Assembly (NCBI GenBank): GCA_003342895.1 | Contig: PTFA01000024.1 | Location: 459,634-523,633 of the forward strand | DNA from: Casuarius casuarius | Lineage: Eukaryota > Chordata > Aves > Casuariiformes > Casuariidae | DNA length: 64,000 nucleotides | Reading direction: 5' to 3' | In this document: positions 52,562-64,000 of the stretch, piece by piece | How the letters are laid out: each line of letters opens with the position of its first letter | Numbering within the stretch: the stretch's first letter is position 1 | Program-made: the position numbers and the translations under genes | Notes under the pieces: generated by a model | The model's database searches: none | Seen by the model: only the letters and a program-made list of their open reading frames with translations | What the model was told of the DNA's origin: nothing

Positions 52562-52712
52562 AAAAAAAAAAAAAAAAAAAGACTCTGAAGAGCCAGCATA
52601 AGGGCGAGAACAGACCAGCGAGATATGATTGGTGACATTCAGAAGAGTTTCTGCGGCAAACTGCAGAATAATAGCAGAGATGTAGGAAAAAAAAGAAAAA
52701 AAAGAAAAAAAG
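52562..52712. repeat. A-rich simple repeats
   Basis: A 19-bp A run at 52562-52580 and an (A8G)n-like run at 52687-52712 with period 9, separated by about 105 bp of ordinary sequence. A short CpG-containing stretch precedes the first run (52505-52560). Confidence 0.88.
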
Positions 52713-54820
52713 GTTTTGAATACACAGTTTTCATAGAAAATTTAAATTAATTAATCAATTTAAAATGTGCTATTAGAAAATGTCAGCTTAAATCAGTTAC
52801 TAATATCCCTTCAATCATTCTTTTCTACTCTCTTTTTATGCAACCTACTCCTCAAATGAAGTTAAAATCTGAATATTAAGTTGTTTTTTCAAAGGGAGTT
52901 GTAGAAGAGCTTTTTTCCTTTCCCTCCTTTTATTTTTCCTTTCTCATTTTAAATATAGGGCAAGAGAGAAAATTTCAAATAAAAAAAAAACACAGGATGA
53001 CAAAGGACCATGATCTGAACTCCCTGGAAATAACACAGTTTTCATATAGTTGAGGGAAAAAAGCTGGTTTTCACATTAAATAATATAGCATATTTTTTCA
53101 TAACTTAATATCCACCTGTGTAACTGTCATTATGGCTAGACATGCTAAAAGTTTGGACTTTACTGCTTAAGTTTCAACACCGGGAGACAGATTAGAACTT
53201 CCAGTTCGTCACAGAGCGTTTCAGTCTCTGCAGAATACTTATCATTATCAAACAAAATTACAAAAATCTAATTGCATTTAACAGGTGAAAGTACACCTAC
53301 AATTACCCTTTCTAAAGCTCATCCTGATTTTAAATTCCCTTTATAGGAACAAGGAAGCATTGTCAATTAACCAGTCTGCACATTTCTTCCAGCTGCTCAG
53401 TGTCCAGGTTATTTTGCTTTCGATCAGAAAACTCACTTTACTCCAGAACAGAAAATCCAAAATAACTAGAAACAACATGATGCTCATTTGTTTCCTGAGT
53501 AAGTTTTGTAAATACGCATGGTTCTCAAGTCAGAAAACTCTTCAGCTTTCCGTTCTTTAAATCAAAAGACCTAAGTGGCAAACTTAGTCTTCTAATGTAC
53601 TGAAGGTGATTATGGAAGATCTCTTTTGGTCACATTATCATTGCGGTACCCTCTGTGCCACTTTACACACTGGACACAGTAACAATTTTGTTGATGGACA
53701 TGAGACAAAATCCCCTTCTTCAGTTCCTTAGAGACACTAGTAATATTCAGATGGCAGCAAAAGGAAGAAAGCTGCTTTCTTAAGTAAACACAGATATGCC
53801 TGAAAGTATAATAATCTTCTAATTAAAATGTGCCATTACTTTTATAAATAGAGCTCTACTGTGACTGATTACATCAAATTAAAAGCCTTTCTTTTAAGAG
53901 AAGGTACACTAAAATACTTACATCTTATTTCAACATCACAAATGCTACTATGTATGCTAAACTCTTCTGCTGAAATATTTTATTTAAAATTAATTATAAG
54001 CTTCTAGGAATGAGCACCCAGAGATCTTCCAGACTGACTACATGTAATTAAGATTAAAAGATACGCGTGCATAATAAAGCATGCAAAAATACTCCAAAGT
54101 TAATGTTGGGGATACATTATTTACATAGATTTAAATATAAAAAAATATATTTAAAATAAGTTCTCCCAATGGTATCATCCCCAGACTCTCTCATATTCCA
54201 GTTTTTCTTGCTACATATTTCCTGGCCTTTTGTCCCTTAAAAATAGCTCCTGTAACAACACAAGAACAAAATGTATTTGAAAACCTTCCATGACAAATCA
54301 ATTAAAAAATAATAAATTGTATAATCTCTGGTCTTGTAGATATCTGGACTTCTGAACACATCCTAAGCTACAGTATCATATGCAAAAGAATTTTTTTGAA
54401 AGTTCAATATAGTCCCATATTGATGTATTTGAAAAAAGCATAATAGAATGATTTATGTATAGATGAAAAGATGGCTAAATATTAGGTCTCTTTTACAGTT
54501 TGCTTTGAGTTAAACTGGACAAGCCCCATACTCATTTTCAGTCAGTGCTGACGGAAACATAAAGAGCAACTGGGGCAAGGAAAAAAACCCAACGATCTCA
54601 GACAGTACTACTAAACACCAAAAGCAAGACAGGGGAAACGGGGGTGATATTAATTCTGGCTATCAATCTTTGTTAATACTAGGATATGAGTTATTCTCAT
54701 TCTCTCTCCTTTGAATATTATCAGTGGGTTTCCAAAGATAAAATTTTGCACAACTTAACCAGCTGAGAGCAGTAACACAAACCACCAAAAGTTACAGGGA
54801 ATTGTTACCATATTTTGGAA

Positions 54821-54899
54821 CTATCCAGAAGAGCGAATCTCAGAGCTGCACTCTACTGAATGGCACAAGTTCCCTCCTCCATTCGCTCTTTCCGGATAG
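54821..54899. repeat. 79-nt imperfect hairpin
   Basis: The left arm at 54821-54838 (CTATCCAGAAGAGCGAAT) pairs with the right arm at 54881-54899, whose complement is CTATCCGGAAAGAGCGAAT: one mismatch plus one bulge over 18-19 positions. The loop is 42 nt. The size is in the range of a pre-microRNA or a minimal MITE, but no family is recognised. Confidence 0.75.
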
Positions 54900-57095
54900 A
54901 ACGTGAGGAACGCAGCTTCTGTTTCTCTGTCTAAACTTGTAGAAGTGACACAAATTAGACTTACTAAAATAGACTAAAAAAAGTTTTTCCTAGAGAGAGA
55001 AATTCTATAAACCTACTACAATGGCTATTCAGCCTGACTCATGAGTTGCCAGCAGAAAGAGGGGGGTCTGGCTCCTGGAAATGGAGAAACCTTAAGAAGT
55101 TGAGAAATTATTTCACTACTAGGAAAATATCAGAGAACCAGCTCTGGATAAGACAGGTATAGAGATAAAAACAGAACAAAAACAAAACAAAGAGAACTCC
55201 TAGAGGAGTCTATAGCAATGTGAGAGGACAGATTCAAAAGTTTCCCCCCTAAGAAGTTTCTTTCACTATAATTCATTTTGCAGACCCATCACAACAGGCT
55301 GTTTCTACATTGGGTTACTAGCTACTATTTACTACTCATCAAGCGACTTTTTACAGTTTTCTATTAAAACAAGCAAACAAAAAAAAGTAACATTGACATG
55401 GAAAACAACCAGGTCTTTCTATCCATTTGCTTACTGTCATGATAGTCACCTTTAAGCAGGCATCAAAGCATATCAGAAATGTAAAAATTCTTCTGGAAAT
55501 GCTCTGCAAAAGAAGGATATGTTTAACAGACAGAGATATAGAAAAAGACATCCTATACAAAAAAAAAAAAAAAAATCTTGGACTTCACCTTCACTCAGGC
55601 AATTTCAAATGGATACTTAGTGAAGCATCACATTATTTACCTCATAAACAGATGCACAACATTTTACCTCAATGACATCTTTAAATTCATTTGTGATACA
55701 GGATATCTTGTTCCATCTATAGAATATTGGATCTATGATCTCCAAAATCTAATTTACTGAGAAGGACCAACAACAGCAATAGCTTCCTATGTGACGTTTA
55801 AGCTGGAGAAGAGCCCAGTAAACCACCTGAAAGATCTCTTTAGAAACTTCTTTCCGTCCTTCCCTGATGTAGCAGCTCTCTTTGACTGAGCTGCCTTGCT
55901 GGAAATCAGAGATAATTGTCAGAGCCTAAGGCAATGCCTGCAAGCCTGTCTAGCAACGAACAGTGAAAAAACAACTTTCCAGATTTATCAGAGCAAGCTT
56001 TGCCCACTAACTTCTCCACTAGTTCTCACAGTAACTTTGCAGCATAGCTTAGAGACTGGCAGGATCTCATTAGTTTATGTTTATTTGTTCATTTCCCTGT
56101 CACACGCATACCTGCGCTGGCAGGCCGTTGTTTGCCTGGAAGCTTTTGTGAATGAAGGAAAAAAAGAAAGAGCAAAGTGTTTTATGGTGATGATGGTAAA
56201 CAGTCTGTTCAAACATGACTGCATCAAAGCTATCGCTTTGTGGGTTGACATTTCATTGGGAAGACTGACACCACAGAGGTAGAGTAGAGTAGGTTTAGGT
56301 CATTCTTCCCTATCTAGCATCTTTCTAGGGGAAATTAGCACCTTGCATAAATTGTTTCTGTCTCTTGCTTCCAATCAGAGAAGAACATGTCACTCTCCTG
56401 AAGAGTCCAAGACCTTCATCTCTTTTCCATTCCCACAGTTTTCAAAAAAATCTCTCCATTGAATGCTCTTGACAATTTCCTATACAAAATACTTTTCACA
56501 GGCTATGAATGATAAGACAGGCATTTTCAGGAAGTTCAGAAAGGGAAACATGATTCTAAGACACAGCTGATTTATGTTCTCAGAATAGGAAGCTATAAGG
56601 CCAGCTATGAGAAATCAGTGAAATCGTGTAAACGAAGAATGGTTTAATGACTTTCTCCTTGTGTACTCTCAGAATACATTTCAGGGGACACCCTGCTGCT
56701 GTCTCTTATATGGCATTCAACATTTAAACATGGAGTTGTCCTTTCTAGGACACCTCACCTACCAAATGGTAAATCTAGAATCAGCTCTTCCTCTCAACTC
56801 AGGAAGAGCAGGAGAGTTTCTGGGTCTGAACATTTACTTTCCATGACAACCCTAAAGGAAGCTCCTTTGAGCTAACTAAGGAAAGCTAGACTTAATGTCA
56901 GATCAAGGGTTGGCAGTGACATTACTTAGGAAGTCTCTCAAGCAGTTCTAAGCACCCCAATAAAGCAAAGTGTTTGCTTAACGAATACACATTTTGGAGC
57001 AAATAAAGACAGTACTGTCACTCCGCTGTTTGGAAACATATTAAAATACATTTAAATCAATATAATCCTTTTATTTCAGTATCCCACTTACTTAC

Positions 57096-57131
57096 CTTTC
57101 CGATTTTGAGATCGGGATCAGTTTGTGTGCT
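57096..57131 (-). other. Candidate small exon with strong donor
   Basis: The minus strand shows GGAAAG followed by GTAAGTAAGT at 57095, an excellent donor. A CTATCCCAG acceptor at 57133-57132 gives 36 nt; a GCAG at 57165-57164 would give 68 nt. The segment contains a short CCGAT/ATCGG inverted repeat and several CpGs, unusual for this region. No protein match was recognised. Confidence 0.25.
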
Positions 57132-60100
57132 CTGGGATAGCCAGTGACACCACAGGCATTTCTCTGCATTGACCTACACTGCTGCCGTACGATTTGGTAT
57201 TACTCAGAAGGATCAAAACTTGTACTATTAACTTGGTTAGATGGAAGTGGCACTGTCTGTCTTCTGGGGGGTGGTTTGAGCTATTTTCAGCCTGGAATCC
57301 TAAATTTTACTTTCTTCATGGCAAGGATATATGAAGGAGAAGTTCACTTTAGGACTAAATACTGAATTCTACAAGAATGCAAAATGTAGTAAGGGTACTT
57401 TAGTACAGCCAGTCTTGGGTTACGTTGCCCTTCATAACAGATCTACATGCAAAATGATTGCCCGATTTTGTAATATATACTTGATGTCATCATATCAATT
57501 TTGGAGAGTGTCTAACATGACTCACGTTTGCAAGTCAAGAACAAACACATACCTCTCACTGCCAGATTAAAAAATTGGGAATACTCTAGAAGTCTTTAGA
57601 CTGCCCTATAACACTGGGGAAATCATCTTCACTATTAAACCTCTCATCTCCAATACTGAGAAACTGTAGGTTTTAGCACTGAAATTATGTGTAACAAAAG
57701 AAATTTAGCTTTTAAAGAAAAATTGGCCCTTCAGTAGTCTTCAAAACCACCTGAAACGTAAGTTAAAACTTTAACTGCAGCATGAAAGATTTTTTTAAAT
57801 GGTAACTATGCCAATTAATGTCATTTAGCATGGCTCCAGTGTAAAAAATGCTTTAAGAAAAAGTTATCAGTTAAATACTCATAGTTTTCTTCCAAAGTAA
57901 CGTGCTTCTGCATTATGGTCAAACATCCCAAGATAAAAGCATAAATGCAATGAACTGTTTCAGTAGTTTACTGCTTTGAATTGCACCATGATTAACATGT
58001 GTCAGTTTTATGATGTATAGTGCAGTAATACACTTCTGCTGCCTTAATGGAGGCTCCCTTAACCACTTCCGTATCTATCTGATTTCAGAAAATCAGACTT
58101 TTATCATCACATTTCTTATTGAAATAGAACTTTTTTTAAAAAAGTTTTCAAAGTTTTGTATGTCCATCAGTATCACACTTCTACAGTTGTAAAGTCTGAT
58201 AGCTAATACATTATAAAAATAAATTTGCTTTTCTTTTTTGAGAAAGCCAACATTATTAAAACTTGGTGACTCAAGTATACTGCACAGGACTTCACATTAA
58301 CAAAATTTCAACAGAAAAAGAAAAACTGAAAAAACTGAGAGGCAATGTATATAGCCTAATTTAGAACTTTGTTAAGACACTGGAATTGGTAACATGGATT
58401 TTACTTCATATTTTAAGGAGGTCTTTTAAAGCAAGGTCAGGGCCTTAGTCTAGCTTAACCAGGTTAGGGCGTTTGCCCAGTAAGGGCTTTCTCCCAAGTG
58501 TAAGGATAACTGCAAAATTAGGGTAGATTTAGTAATTTACTGAACAAAGATTACACAGCTCACAAGCCTTTTATTCTACATATTTTATACCTACTCCAAT
58601 GTATACCATTCTGGTTCCCTAAAAATAAGCACAAAACTATAACTTCAGCATATTTAGAGGCAAAATTGGAAAGATTAACATATGCATGTGAAGGGAGGGA
58701 AGCACACGCTGAACATCTCCAAAACTAACAGAATTGTGCACAAACAGTATACATCACTAAGAATTACACACAAAAATTGGCTGAAAAATGTAATATGTGT
58801 AACAGTGTTTAATAAATTTCAGACTAGTTTTCCATGACAAATAAGGTGCGGGAGGAAGGTCCCAGGAGCACTGTGCCTGAAGTAGGAACAGCCAGTAAAC
58901 AAAATGNAATTCCCTTTACTGAAAGGGACAACCACCACACCACAGGCCTGACAGGGACTGAAAAGAGGAAAGCAAGAACCCAGTACTGGTCGATTACAGG
59001 AAAATATGCTAACCACATTCTGATTTGTGATCCCAATAAACACTACTGCTACAGTCACAGAGAAGCAGTGCTCAGAAAAAGCCTAATTTGATAGCATTTT
59101 TAGTGACTATACATTGTTGCACAGTTGTTTGTCTGCATAAATATCACAGTACAACCACAAAACTATCCTAACTACTTTGCTTCACAATTTAGAAATGAGG
59201 AAAAGGGTACAGCACTGCTTACACTGACAGTATAATCTGTTACATATATTAGAGTAACATTCATATTCTGTTCAGTTATGCTTATCCATTCAGAGAGCAA
59301 ATGCTCATTTCTGGCATTTGCACATGTTCTCAAGTATAAAATTTTTCCATTTCTTTCACTGGATTTTTAGAGGCCTAGATTACTACCTTTTAGGCAGCTA
59401 CAGTTAGAAGAGAAAAATTCCACCACAAATACTGAAATTAAGTGGAGGAAGATAATGTAGGATAAGTCTGGACCTTAAACTGACACCAGAAGATTTACGA
59501 CCAAGTCTGGATATCAACTACCTCACTTGTAAAACAGAAAGAGGAGGAGAAAGAGAGTCATATATTATTTGAATATACATCTTTACTATTTTCATGATAG
59601 TTTTAATGTAGGTGGAACACATCAAGTAAAGTTAAAACTTCCATTTCACCTGAGAACATTCACTCCTCTTCTAATACAGACTTTCCCTTTTGATTGCATC
59701 ATCCCTTTTTCCTGTTACATAACTCTCCTATGCACTTACAACCGAAATATCTTCACTTACAAGACTAACAGAAAACACACCTGTAAAGAACAAGACAGTG
59801 TTTTGTTTCATTTTGTTTTAAATGTAGCAATAGTAGCCATTCCATAATTATTAGGTTGCAGCTATCTCCCTTTCAAATCCACTTTTATGTCGGTAATCTC
59901 CCAACAGTTTTACAGGCCAAAATCTATTCTAAAATACAAAGTCTCTCCTCAAGTGAAGCTTCCTTTCAAAAATCAAAAAATATAGAGAAAACAGAAATAA
60001 TTTTTTCTAAGTGTTTAACTCCAGTGCCATTTTTAGAAGAAACCATGGGCAAATAACTCACTTTTGAAAACCGTATCAAGTTTTGAAGTTAGGAATTTGT

Positions 60101-61427
60101 TTTTAATGTTAAGAGCAAGTTATACTGTTAAAGGCAGTAATACTGTGCTGGGTAACCTTAATTATCACTTATAAGACCCCGTATTAATTCACTTCACCAA
60201 ACTATTGAAAGCACAAGCCTTTTATGTCCAAATACTTCCTTTAACTGCCTTTCAGGTCGAACTGATAGGATTTGTTCATTTTTAAAGCCAGCTAAGACAG
60301 TTCAATCACTTCTGAATGTTTTTAATAGGGAAATATTCCCCCCAGCTGAAAATATTCTAAAATCTAGTCTGTCGGGAAGCTCTAGCACTTGAATGCTGTG
60401 CAATAGTGATAAGCAGCTCATTTTCTGGTCTTAGAGGTGCACCATGTATCATCACAATGAAGACCTGCTCAAGTCTCCTCCAGCTATAAGGCTCTGCAAT
60501 ACCATCAGTTCACACAATNACACAGAGAACTGTGCAGAATTTCACAAATTTTCCTGTCTGATCTGCAAGGCACATTTCATCTCCTTATAGCAGAGCTTCA
60601 GGCAATAGCCTAGATTGAAGCCTAGCCACAGGATACTAGCTAGGGACACTTCATCCTAGGACCGAGGAAGACTAATTTTCTTAAACATCAGCTGGGTACC
60701 ATCAGGAGATAGCTAGGACACAAGAGGACGGGTAAGCCAGAGAGGAATCAAGAGTTCAGAACAGGAACAGAAAAAGAAACTGCAAATAGTAATAATAAAA
60801 AACCGCAGGTGTGTAAGCTGCTGTGCAGAAAACGTTTTTGTTTCATTCTCTTTTGTTTGCCTGTTTCTTTTGGGGGGAGGGGAGGAAAGAGAGCTGAGCA
60901 GAAACAGAGTCCATACGATCTAGCTACTACAACACGTGTAACTAACTTCAGAACCTGGTGTCGCACCCGCTAGTTTTGGATTCCCACATTCCTTCGCTGT
61001 GCAGCCAATTGACTAGGGACCACCGTCAAGGTACACCTTTATCTTCTTTTTGAGTGTGGTTCACAGAGCAATTTTCTGGGGCAAAAGCTAGGCCAGCAGC
61101 TCTGACAGTAGACATCCTTATTGCAAATCTTAAGAGGCCAAACCTTACCCATATGGAGATCAGTAGATTTAAAATTTGTTGCTCAGATGATCAACATTTT
61201 AACATTTGAATTTTAACCTTTTTTTTAAGTTATGGTTGCAGGACTCAAGCTTCAGAAATTGGCAAACTTCAAAACTATGGAAAAGGACTGCCAATGCAAC
61301 ATGTACACATAAGTCATTAATGCAGTTAGCGACTGGGGTATGCTTTCTCTAAGGGTATTTGCCTCACTCAGTGTACTATTTAAATTGAGTGCTGGGAATA
61401 TGCACAANAAGTACTGAAATGACTTAC

Positions 61428-61456
61428 CTGCAGGATCCCACTGAAGAATCGTACAG
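61428..61456 (-). other. Candidate small exon (possible 5' UTR exon of CNOT2)
   Basis: On the minus strand a CTGCAG followed by GTAAGTCA gives a near-consensus donor at 61427. Upstream, a CCTTTCCGTATCTGTAG acceptor at 61458-61457 defines a 29-nt exon; a closer TTCTTCAG is an alternative acceptor. No coding identity is visible. It could equally be a chance splice-like sequence. Confidence 0.25.
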
Positions 61457-61693
61457 CTACAGATACGGAAAGGTACGTAATTCAGGAGGAAGACGATTAT
61501 AGAAAGAAAATAACATGTTAGGTGGCATTTAAACATCTGAACCAAGGTAAACTGATTTTATCCCTGCCTCTTAAGTTTGGGTGTTCTTTTGTTTTTTCGT
61601 TTGTTTTTAAATAATTCTGGGGATTCTGGACAAAAAAAATTTCATGAGTGCCTTCAGCCTGAAATATTTCAAGAGTCTGTCTTTGCAAGAACA

Positions 61694-61757
61694 TTAACCT
61701 TCATTTAACGTGCAAATGTGAATGGTTAACCGTCATATAACGTGCAAATGTGAACAG
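61694..61757. repeat. Imperfect tandem duplication, 2 x 32 bp
   Basis: Both units contain TTAACC-TCAT-TAACGTGCAAATGTGAA with a 32-bp shift and only a few mismatches; the last 16 bases match exactly. Confidence 0.88.
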
Positions 61758-64000
61758 TTATTTCTGTTACGAGAAGTAACAGTTAAGTTAAGAAGTACCC
61801 ACAGTCAGCTGATATATCGGTTTCTCCATTTGTAACACAGGACTGTCACCTGAGTGAGGAAATGTAAAAACATACTTTTTTAAAAAAGAGTATTATAAAG
61901 AATTTGTATGAAACTATACTGAAGAAACTGAGAAGAAAACATTAATCCAGTATTCACTTACAGTTTTGGATAGCATGAACTGAACAAGGACATTAACAAA
62001 GAAAAACCTTAGTATCTAGCCAGTTAGTTAATACCACGCACTCNGTTCACCAAATGAAGCTGGAGTCCTTTGGGAAAAAACAGGATTTCACTGTGGGGGC
62101 GGGGGGAAGACACACACAACGTAATAATGACATGCAGTAGGAATCCAATCTAAGAGGGGAAAAAACTTCATTCCAATATTTCTTGAATTCAGAGACCTTC
62201 AAGTCTGCAATTTTAACATTCATTCAAGCAGGGTTTTACATACTGAGTAGGCAGGGTTTTTGTTTGTTTTTAATGTAACAAAAAGTTTAAACGCTCATAA
62301 AAACATTGACCTACGTCCCTCTCAGTTTATGACCTGAAAATAAAATGAGACAAGCTTATGGCATGGCAATACAAAGCCTAAGCATCAGGAAGAAAAAAAG
62401 AGCTAATCCAAAACTGCTTTTCAATCTTAAATTGCTGGTTTCTGGTTAGGGACAACGGAAATGAAGAGACAGATTGAAAACCAGAGATGAAAAAGAATGA
62501 GAAATGTACAGCAGAAAATCAAAAGAATATTGAAGGTAGGATAAGGAAGTGTTCTGGGAACTTGGGAGACAAAAAAGGCTAGTTAAAATGTTCTGCATTT
62601 GTCTAAAACCCTGTCTGTAGATCAAAATTAAGTTCCCAGCATCATGTGCGTACACTAACAATTGGAGTGCCTTCACCACACTTGATGAAACAGCTCCTCT
62701 TCTGTAGGTTTATACACTAACAGAATTCAAAGCTTGTTGCACTAAGTGATATACATAAACTTTTAATGGCTAGCATTTCAAATCATATTTGATATTCTGG
62801 AAAAATGTAATGGAAATATTACAAAAGGCATACATAATGGATATGACTGCCTCAATAGAGTTGCAAAGATTTTTACCAGTACCACCTCACATATTTGACA
62901 TCAGCCCAAAATTTAAGTTAGCACCTCATAACATACGTATAATTTNGAGGTATCATTATAAGTCCCATTTTTATTCAAGGGACACATTTATATTAGTAAT
63001 TTAGCTATTTATAATTCTGATCTGTGCAAATTTTATTTTGTGAATTTTATTGCAGCCACAGAAGTCAGACTGTTAACATGACATAAAACTGTGAGGAATT
63101 CGTGAGGTTTGTAGCGTATGACAAGAACTTGCTTTGAAACCCATTTTAACAGTAGCTTTCGATCTTGTTCCAAGATAGTACAGGCACCCCAATACAGGTG
63201 GATTGTCACGTAAGACAGAACAACATCAAGTGGCTCTTCAAAAGCAAACAACCTCCCCCCTCCCCAAACACAACCCAAATCAGAAAANAACAAGCAACAA
63301 AACCAACAAAAACAAAGAAGAAAACATCAAGAAAGAATAGTAGTAGCTACATTCAGAGGGAAGACACAACACTAAAGGGAATTTTGTTTTGTTAAGTCAA
63401 AACTAGGTATGTTTTCTTGGGTTTGCACTATATAGCATGAGGGTAACTTACTAGGCAAGACCACCAGTCACATGTTCTTCTGTTTTACCATTAGCATTTA
63501 ACATTGGCAAGTGGATTACTTTAAACTCTCTTAATACATATAAATGTAAGAAGCTCACCTAAGTGAAATCTGTCACTCTCTTACATTTTTATACACTATT
63601 TCTTTTCCAGTAAAAACAGTAACAGATATTTTAAAGTGTCATTACAATTATTAGTGACTAAGAGTTTTCATAGGAAACATTCACAACCAAAATATTCATA
63701 CTCCGTGAGGATCAAAACATACCCACACAGTTTTATACAGCACCATAGCAAGGGCAACACTAGAGGGATGTGAGCTCATTCTGACCATGCATTATTCAAT
63801 GAAAAACTACCCATCAATTTTATAAATTACAATTCAAAAGACAGAAAGATAAGAAACTTGACATTAAATTTCATAGTTTTACCTGATGGGGAGGGGGGGT
63901 ACACTATCTTCCATAAAATCTAAGACTTTTGATAAATAAAAAGTTATATGAGGAATGCAAGATAACCAGCTTAAGTTCACAGAATTAAATTAACAGGACA

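Larger units (their letters stand above)
32226..64000 (-). other. CNOT2: CNOT2 5' intron or upstream region, segment B
   Basis: About 31.8 kb of AT-rich sequence with no recognised coding exon. It contains hairpins (32638-32677, 54821-54899), tandem duplications (42850-43045, 51318-51367, 61694-61757), G-rich and C-rich tracts, A-rich simple repeats, a 10-base N run and three weakly supported minus-strand exon candidates. GC-richer patches of unknown origin lie at about 37080-37450, 42340-42730 and 49125-49235. Whether all of it belongs to the CNOT2 transcription unit depends on the position of the 5' exons, which cannot be seen here. Confidence 0.6.

Noticed and set aside
55896..56282. 128-codon plus-strand open frame
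   Set aside because: No recognised domain, no splice or promoter context, and its length is near chance expectation for a slightly GC-richer stretch.
58157..58171. Minus-strand codons for TDGHT, matching the start of the expected CNOT2 initiator exon
   Set aside because: The preceding Met-Val-Arg is absent, the following residues differ and a stop comes two codons later. It is coincidental.

Overview
The window is AT-rich vertebrate nuclear DNA, most likely from a bird. The evidence is a chicken-repeat-1 (CR1) LINE fragment at 30340-32220 whose decayed frames match the avian CR1 endonuclease/reverse transcriptase, a second old CR1-like tail at about 5746-6125, long introns with canonical GT-AG sites, and nothing bacterial. 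A non-avian reptile is not formally excluded. About thirty isolated N bases and two N runs (27718-27787 and 44953-44962) show that this is a draft assembly.

One protein-coding gene is recognisable: CNOT2, a subunit of the CCR4-NOT deadenylase complex, on the minus strand. Four consecutive internal coding exons are present. In transcript order they are 17587-17465, 4996-4930, 1606-1459 and 831-649. They join with compatible phases (0/0, 0/1, 1/2, 2/2) and encode about 173 residues of the low-complexity N-terminal half. The conserved C-terminal NOT-box exons lie beyond the left edge. The short exon carrying the usual initiator methionine was not found and is probably beyond the right edge.

Layout: 1-648 is intron downstream of the last visible exon; 649-17587 holds the four exons with introns of 627, 3323 and 12468 bp; 17588-64000 is more than 46 kb of 5' intron or upstream sequence. 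That last region contains a CpG-enriched patch (18181-18870) about 0.6 kb upstream of the 41-codon exon, the CR1 fragment, microsatellites, tandem duplications (57, 97, 22 and 32 bp units), G-rich tracts, two notable hairpins and three small sequences with good splice signals on the CNOT2 strand. I saw no tRNA, rRNA, CRISPR array or second gene. The remaining open frames are short, unrecognised and unsupported.

No clearly new biological system is visible. The best leads are the possible internal CNOT2 promoter, the candidate untranslated or micro exons, the 79-nt hairpin at 54821-54899, and the CR1 copy that lacks its 3' half, the opposite of the usual pattern for this family.
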